Origin: CAYVXE01 sp964455375
GTDB lineage: Bacteria > Zhuqueibacterota > Zhuqueibacteria > Oceanimicrobiales > Oceanimicrobiaceae
Length of the DNA: 64,000 nucleotides
Reading direction: 5' to 3'
Assembly: GCA_964455375.1 (NCBI GenBank)
Contig: CAYVXE010000001.1
Span: 47,998-111,997 of the forward strand
The translations under genes were made by a program, and so were the position numbers. Positions 60,256 to 64,000 of this stretch are shown here, in pieces. The first letter of the stretch is position 1, and each line of letters starts with the position of its first letter. The notes under the pieces were generated by a model. The model searched no databases and was not told the origin of the DNA. It saw only the letters and a list, made by a program, of their open reading frames with translations.

Positions 60256-62253
60256 ATGAAATTTATTAGCTATCTTATATTAATTGTAATTATTGGTTCG
60301 TCGTTCATTTTGAATGCACAAGAACCAAATACACCACTTACTATTGATGACATTTTTTTATTTAAAAAAGTTAGAGAAGTACAAGTCAGTCCGGACGAAA
60401 AATGGGTAGCCTTTACAATTACTACAGTAGATACAGCAAAAGACAAATCCAACACGCAAATATTTATGGCACCCGTTTCGGGAGGAGAGCCCATCCAGAT
60501 GACATCTGAAGAATACTCGGCTGGCAGTCCCAGATGGAGCCCGGATGGGAAGTATTTGACATTCCTGGCGGTAAAGGGAAAGGATGCAAAAAAACAAGTT
60601 TGGAACCTAAATCGATTTGGTGGAGAAGCTCAGCAAGTGACAAAAATAAAACAAGGCGTATCGGGTTACGAATGGTCTCCGGATAGCAAGCGCTTATTGC
60701 TAATTTTGAAAGATCCGAAACCTGCTGATCTTACAAAAGATACGAAAGACGATAAAATACCTTTACCCTATGTCATTGACCGATTGCATTTCAAGCAGGA
60801 CTATACCGGTTACCTGGATAGAAGAAGAACCCACTTGTATATTTATACTCCCGGAGATTCCGCTGCTAATCAAATTACTTCGGGTGATTTTGATGACAGT
60901 CAACCTGCATGGAGCCCGGATGGAAAATCAATCGCCTTTGTAAGTAACCGATCTGACAATCCGGACATGAATTACAATTCGGATATCTGGATTGTTTCGG
61001 CTGATAATAAAGATAAGGGAATGAGCCTGAAACAAGTAACAACCAATCCGGTGTCGGATCATTCTCCATCATGGAGCCCCGATGGCAAATCACTTACTTA
61101 TGTAACAACAATAAATGAAAAAATTATGCCCTTTGCCACCGAACATTTGGCGGTAATCCCGGTCAAAGATGGCAAGGCAAAAATATTAACCGAAGAAATT
61201 GATAGGAATATATCCAAGCCAAAATTTTCGGAAGACGGACAAACGATTATCTTCATTCTGGAAGATAGTGGGGAAAGGCAGTTAGCATCAATCGCAATTA
61301 CAGGAAAGTCCTTTATTCGAATTATAAAGAATAAGTTAACCATTAGAGATTTTGCGATGAAAGGACCTTCGATATACACTTTGCATAGTTATGGGGATGA
61401 ACCGGCTGATATTTACAAATTCCAAAACAACCAACTAATTAGATTGACAAATGTAAATGATAGACTCCTCAATAATATAAAATTGGGCAAGTTTGAAAAA
61501 ATAAAATTTAACAGTAAAGACGGCACTCAACTTGAGGGTTTTTCGGTTAAACCTTATGATTTTGATGCATCAAAAAAATACCCGCTTATTTTATGGATTC
61601 ACGGAGGTCCCCAAGGTCAGTTTAGCTATAATTTTGAAAGAATAGAACCTTTCCTTTTTGCCGCAAATGGATATGTTGTTCTTTTGGTTAATCCGAGGGG
61701 TTCAACCGGCTATGGGGAAAATTTTTGCAAAGCAATATTCGCCGATTGGGGCAATAAGGATTATGAAGATGTTATTGCGGGAGTAGATTATTTGATCGAT
61801 CAAGGTTTTATTGATGAGAGAAAGTTGGGAGTTGGTGGTTGGTCTTATGGTGGTATTCTTACCAATTATGTGATTACCAAATCAAACCGATTTAAAGCGG
61901 CAATTTCAGGGGCAAGTCTGGGTATTATCAGAGCTAACTTCGGGCACGACCAATATGTTAAATGGTATAAATATGAATTCGGAATGCCCTGGGAGAACAA
62001 GGAACTATGGGAGCGGTTATCTCCTTTCAATCAAGTGGAGAACATTATAACCCCGACACTTTGGATAGGAGGGGCAGTAGATTGGAATGTACCCATTATG
62101 AATTCTGAACAAATGTACTTAGCCATGAAAAGTCTTGGAAGGGAGACACAGTTAGTAGTTTATCCTAATGAGCATCATGGTATCAGACGACCCAGTTTTC
62201 AGAAAGACAGATTAGAGCGGTACCTTGGTTGGTTTGATAAATATTTAAAATAA
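60256..62253 (+). CDS. S9 prolyl-oligopeptidase-family peptidase, secreted
   Basis: From ATG 60256 (GAAAGGA upstream) the protein has 665 residues; a TTG at 60235 would add seven. A signal peptide ends near FILNAQ. Residues about 30-390 are TolB/PD40-like propeller repeats (for example SPRWSPDGKYLTFLA, QPAWSPDGKSIAFVS, SPSWSPDGKSLTYVT). The C-terminal alpha/beta hydrolase carries S530 in GGWSYGG, D609 in GGAVDWNVP and H641 in EHHG. It resembles DPP4/acylaminoacyl-peptidase enzymes. The gene is AT-rich relative to the rest of the window and is followed after three bases by an attC-like site, so it may be an integron cassette. Confidence 0.9.
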   Translation: MKFISYLILIVIIGSSFILNAQEPNTPLTIDDIFLFKKVREVQVSPDEKWVAFTITTVDTAKDKSNTQIFMAPVSGGEPIQMTSEEYSAGSPRWSPDGKYLTFLAVKGKDAKKQVWNLNRFGGEAQQVTKIKQGVSGYEWSPDSKRLLLILKDPKPADLTKDTKDDKIPLPYVIDRLHFKQDYTGYLDRRRTHLYIYTPGDSAANQITSGDFDDSQPAWSPDGKSIAFVSNRSDNPDMNYNSDIWIVSADNKDKGMSLKQVTTNPVSDHSPSWSPDGKSLTYVTTINEKIMPFATEHLAVIPVKDGKAKILTEEIDRNISKPKFSEDGQTIIFILEDSGERQLASIAITGKSFIRIIKNKLTIRDFAMKGPSIYTLHSYGDEPADIYKFQNNQLIRLTNVNDRLLNNIKLGKFEKIKFNSKDGTQLEGFSVKPYDFDASKKYPLILWIHGGPQGQFSYNFERIEPFLFAANGYVVLLVNPRGSTGYGENFCKAIFADWGNKDYEDVIAGVDYLIDQGFIDERKLGVGGWSYGGILTNYVITKSNRFKAAISGASLGIIRANFGHDQYVKWYKYEFGMPWENKELWERLSPFNQVENIITPTLWIGGAVDWNVPIMNSEQMYLAMKSLGRETQLVVYPNEHHGIRRPSFQKDRLERYLGWFDKYLK

Positions 62254-62256
62254 TGT

Positions 62257-62310
62257 GCTCTAGCAAAAAATAAACGCTATTAAAACGGGCGTTTATTAAA
62301 CGTTAGATGC
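62257..62310 (+). other. attC-like recombination site between the S9 and hydrolase genes
   Basis: R''-like GCTCTAGC (62257-62264), an inverted repeat AATAAACGC (62269-62277) / GCGTTTATT (62289-62297), and a 3' R' box GTTAGATGC (62302-62310) that fits GTTRRRY. The order R''-L''-L'-R' on the coding strand downstream of a gene is that of integron attC sites. The R'' core has AGC in place of AAC. Confidence 0.55.
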
Positions 62311-62346
62311 AAGCAAAAAAATAAATTATAATTTAAATAAATCATT

Positions 62347-63918
62347 ATGAATAAATTAAAATTAGGTTTTGTGTTTCTGGTACTATTTACACTTTTAGCA
62401 AATAGTACTACCCTTGCACAAATTTCTTCCAATGAAGTTGATCAACTTGTAGAAGATGCTATGAAGAAATTCAATGTTGCCGGAGTGGCAGTGGGCATTG
62501 TAAAAGATGGTGTAATTATTCATACCAAAGGTTATGGTGTAAAATCAATAGAAACCAAAGAGAAGGTAAATGAACACACGCAATTCGCTATTGCTTCAAA
62601 TAGCAAAGCTTTTACTACAGCAGCACTGGCAATTTTAGTAGAAGAAGGCAAATTATCCTGGCAAGACAAGGTTAAAGATCATATCCCTGAATTTACAATG
62701 TATAACGCCTACGTCACCGAAAATTTTAGCATTCAAGATTTGTTGACGCATCGGAGTGGCCTTGGTCTTGGTGTAGGAGATTTAATGTTTTTTCCTGATG
62801 GTAGTGACTTTACCATTAAAGATGTGCTTTCCAGTTTTCAGTATTTTAAACCTCAATCTGCTTTTAGAACAAAGTTTGATTATGACAATCTCCTGTATTT
62901 TGTGGCAGGTGAAGTCATTGCAAGAGTAAGTGGAATGAGTTGGGAAGAATTTGTTGAAAAGCGTATTATCGAACCGTTAGAAATGGACTATACTTTTAGC
63001 TCATTATCACGAATGAAAGATAAGAGTAATTTGGCAACGCCACATTCAACGGAAACTGGTACAATTAGAGCTATATCTCAATTTGAAGAAATAGTTAACG
63101 GAGCGGCCGGAGGAATCTTCTCAAATGTAGATGATTTATGTAACTGGATGCTGGTGCATTTAAATAAAGGGAAATATGGTGAAAATTTAGAGAAGCAACT
63201 CTTTTCTGAGACAAGCCAACGTGAGATGTGGAAAATCCATACTACGCTTGATGTAAATCCCAATCCCCGTTATAATTCACATTTCTCAGGTTACGGTTTA
63301 GGTTGGGGACTAACAGATATTAAAGGTAATATGAGCGTATCTCACACAGGAGGTTTACCTGGAATGTTATCAAAAACCATCTTAATTCCAGACTTAAATC
63401 TAGGTGTTGTCGTATTAACAAATACTGAGAGTGGAGGTGGTGCTCTTTTTTCAGCGGTTACTCAAACAATAGTTGATAGTTATTTAGGTTTAGATGATTT
63501 TGGATGGATTGATAAATATTACCAACGATTACAGGATCGACAAAGTGGTGCTGACTCTGTAACCGCAAAAGTTTGGGAAGCGGTAAAGTCTGCGAATAGT
63601 GAATATATTAAGGCAGAGAACTATGTTGGTGTTTATGAAGATAGCTGGTTTGGAAAAGTAGAAGTCTTTATGAACAAGAACCAACTTTGGTTTAAATCCT
63701 ATCGTTCTCCAAAACTTAATGGTCCAATGTCTTATTATAAAGCGAATGCTTTTGCCATTAAATGGGAATATCAAGATATGAATGCTGATGCCTTTGCTAT
63801 GTTCAGCCTTGATGAGGAAGGAATAGCACAAAGTATAAAGATGAAAGGTATCTCACCAAATATAGATTTTAGTTTTGATTTTCAGGATTTAGACCTTAAA
63901 AGGATAGACAATAAATAA
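62347..63918 (+). CDS. Secreted serine hydrolase of the beta-lactamase/PBP fold
   Basis: The 523-residue protein has a signal peptide ending in TTLAQ (about 25), a class C-like serine hydrolase domain (about 28-370) and a C-terminal beta domain (about 425-520) like those of esterase/PBP4* proteins. Catalytic motifs are S84-N-S-K87 (SxxK), Y179-D-N181 (YxN) and HTGG near 335. Such proteins act as esterases, D-Ala-D-Ala or D-peptide hydrolases; true beta-lactamase activity is not implied. AT-rich and flanked by two attC-like sites, it looks like a cassette. Confidence 0.88.
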   Translation: MNKLKLGFVFLVLFTLLANSTTLAQISSNEVDQLVEDAMKKFNVAGVAVGIVKDGVIIHTKGYGVKSIETKEKVNEHTQFAIASNSKAFTTAALAILVEEGKLSWQDKVKDHIPEFTMYNAYVTENFSIQDLLTHRSGLGLGVGDLMFFPDGSDFTIKDVLSSFQYFKPQSAFRTKFDYDNLLYFVAGEVIARVSGMSWEEFVEKRIIEPLEMDYTFSSLSRMKDKSNLATPHSTETGTIRAISQFEEIVNGAAGGIFSNVDDLCNWMLVHLNKGKYGENLEKQLFSETSQREMWKIHTTLDVNPNPRYNSHFSGYGLGWGLTDIKGNMSVSHTGGLPGMLSKTILIPDLNLGVVVLTNTESGGGALFSAVTQTIVDSYLGLDDFGWIDKYYQRLQDRQSGADSVTAKVWEAVKSANSEYIKAENYVGVYEDSWFGKVEVFMNKNQLWFKSYRSPKLNGPMSYYKANAFAIKWEYQDMNADAFAMFSLDEEGIAQSIKMKGISPNIDFSFDFQDLDLKRIDNK

Positions 63919-63922
63919 GCCC

Positions 63923-63979
63923 GCATCTAACAAAAAATAAACACCATTAAAACAGGCATTTATTCAAACCGTTGGCGGT
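63923..63979 (+). other. attC-like recombination site after the serine hydrolase gene
   Basis: R'' GCATCTAAC (63923-63931) fits RYYYAAC. An imperfect inverted repeat AATAAACACC / GGCATTTATT follows, and the site ends in GTTGGCGG (63971-63978). Its R'' is the exact complement of the R' box GTTAGATGC of the previous site, the expected signature of one cassette bounded by the two sites. The internal sequence is about 80-85% like the first site. Confidence 0.6.
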
Positions 63980-63982
63980 AAT

Positions 63983-64000
63983 ATGACAAAAAAAATGAAA
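63983..64000 (+). CDS. Start of a further gene, cut by the window end
   Basis: ATG 63983 opens MTKKMK... and runs off the window. Position directly after an attC-like site suggests a third cassette gene. Only six codons are visible, so this is uncertain. Confidence 0.3.

Noticed and set aside
1..64000. tRNA, rRNA, transposase, IS ends or phage genes
   Set aside because: I looked for T-loop and anticodon-arm patterns and for known transposase or integrase motifs in the intergenic stretches and proteins and found none.

Overview
The window looks like part of a metagenome-assembled chromosome from a Gram-negative bacterium of the FCB superphylum. I place it nearest Calditrichota or the KSB1-type candidate phyla, which is an inference from gene content and not proven. 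Signs of an outer membrane are beta-barrel proteins, a BamA/TamA-like protein, several lipobox lipoproteins and the murein-recycling ligase Mpl. Translation starts at ATG, TTG and GTG, often behind AGGAGG-like sites. Two runs of exactly 100 N each sit between identical 55-base copies. Both are unmerged contig overlaps, and the two genes they interrupt are really intact.

Layout. 1-3.7 kb: an adhesin-like Ig-repeat protein, a small barrel protein and an M23 peptidase. 3.75-6.7 kb: pyrR-pyrB-pyrC behind a promoter, a PyrR-binding hairpin and an attenuator. 6.9-8.4 kb: pyruvoyl arginine decarboxylase plus agmatinase, a two-step route from arginine to putrescine. 8.4-12.2 kb: rplM-rpsI-rpsB-tsf-pyrH-frr. 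12.5-23.6 kb: an NHL propeller, a 1147-residue envelope protein next to a BamA-like protein, a UbiA prenyltransferase, dtd, maf, a RodZ-like protein, mpl and an R3H protein. 23.7-33.6 kb, minus strand: a tight cluster of three family-2 glycosyltransferases, a methyltransferase, a radical SAM enzyme, a flippase-like protein, a NodB-type deacetylase, a lipoprotein and a PHP hydrolase. It probably makes and exports a surface glycan or glycolipid. 34.1-42.7 kb: a LarA-like protein, an NlpC/P60 lipoprotein, an M24 peptidase, a tandem array built around a GxxExxY gene, rlmD, dodecin, a DgcN-DgcA-like pair and a cold-shock protein. 43-52.4 kb: an esterase, an AraC-Ogt fusion, two REC-HPt regulators, an M14 peptidase, a secreted two-domain protein and YceI. 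52.7-58.3 kb: amtB-glnK, an Lrp-type regulator, and M19 and M28 peptidases. 58.8-64 kb: an unknown membrane protein, then an S9 peptidase and a beta-lactamase-fold hydrolase.

Most unusual points. (1) The last two genes are AT-rich and each is followed by a site with the architecture of an integron attC site, so they look like gene cassettes with no integrase in view. (2) Five tandem units lie between the M24 gene and rlmD. One carries a complete GxxExxY gene, and the others carry graded internal deletions of the same unit. (3) Hairpin elements with compensating stem changes are scattered through three intergenic regions. (4) Two neighbouring REC-HPt paralogues differ at the phospho-accepting histidine. 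No tRNA, rRNA, CRISPR array, transposase or integrase was recognised.
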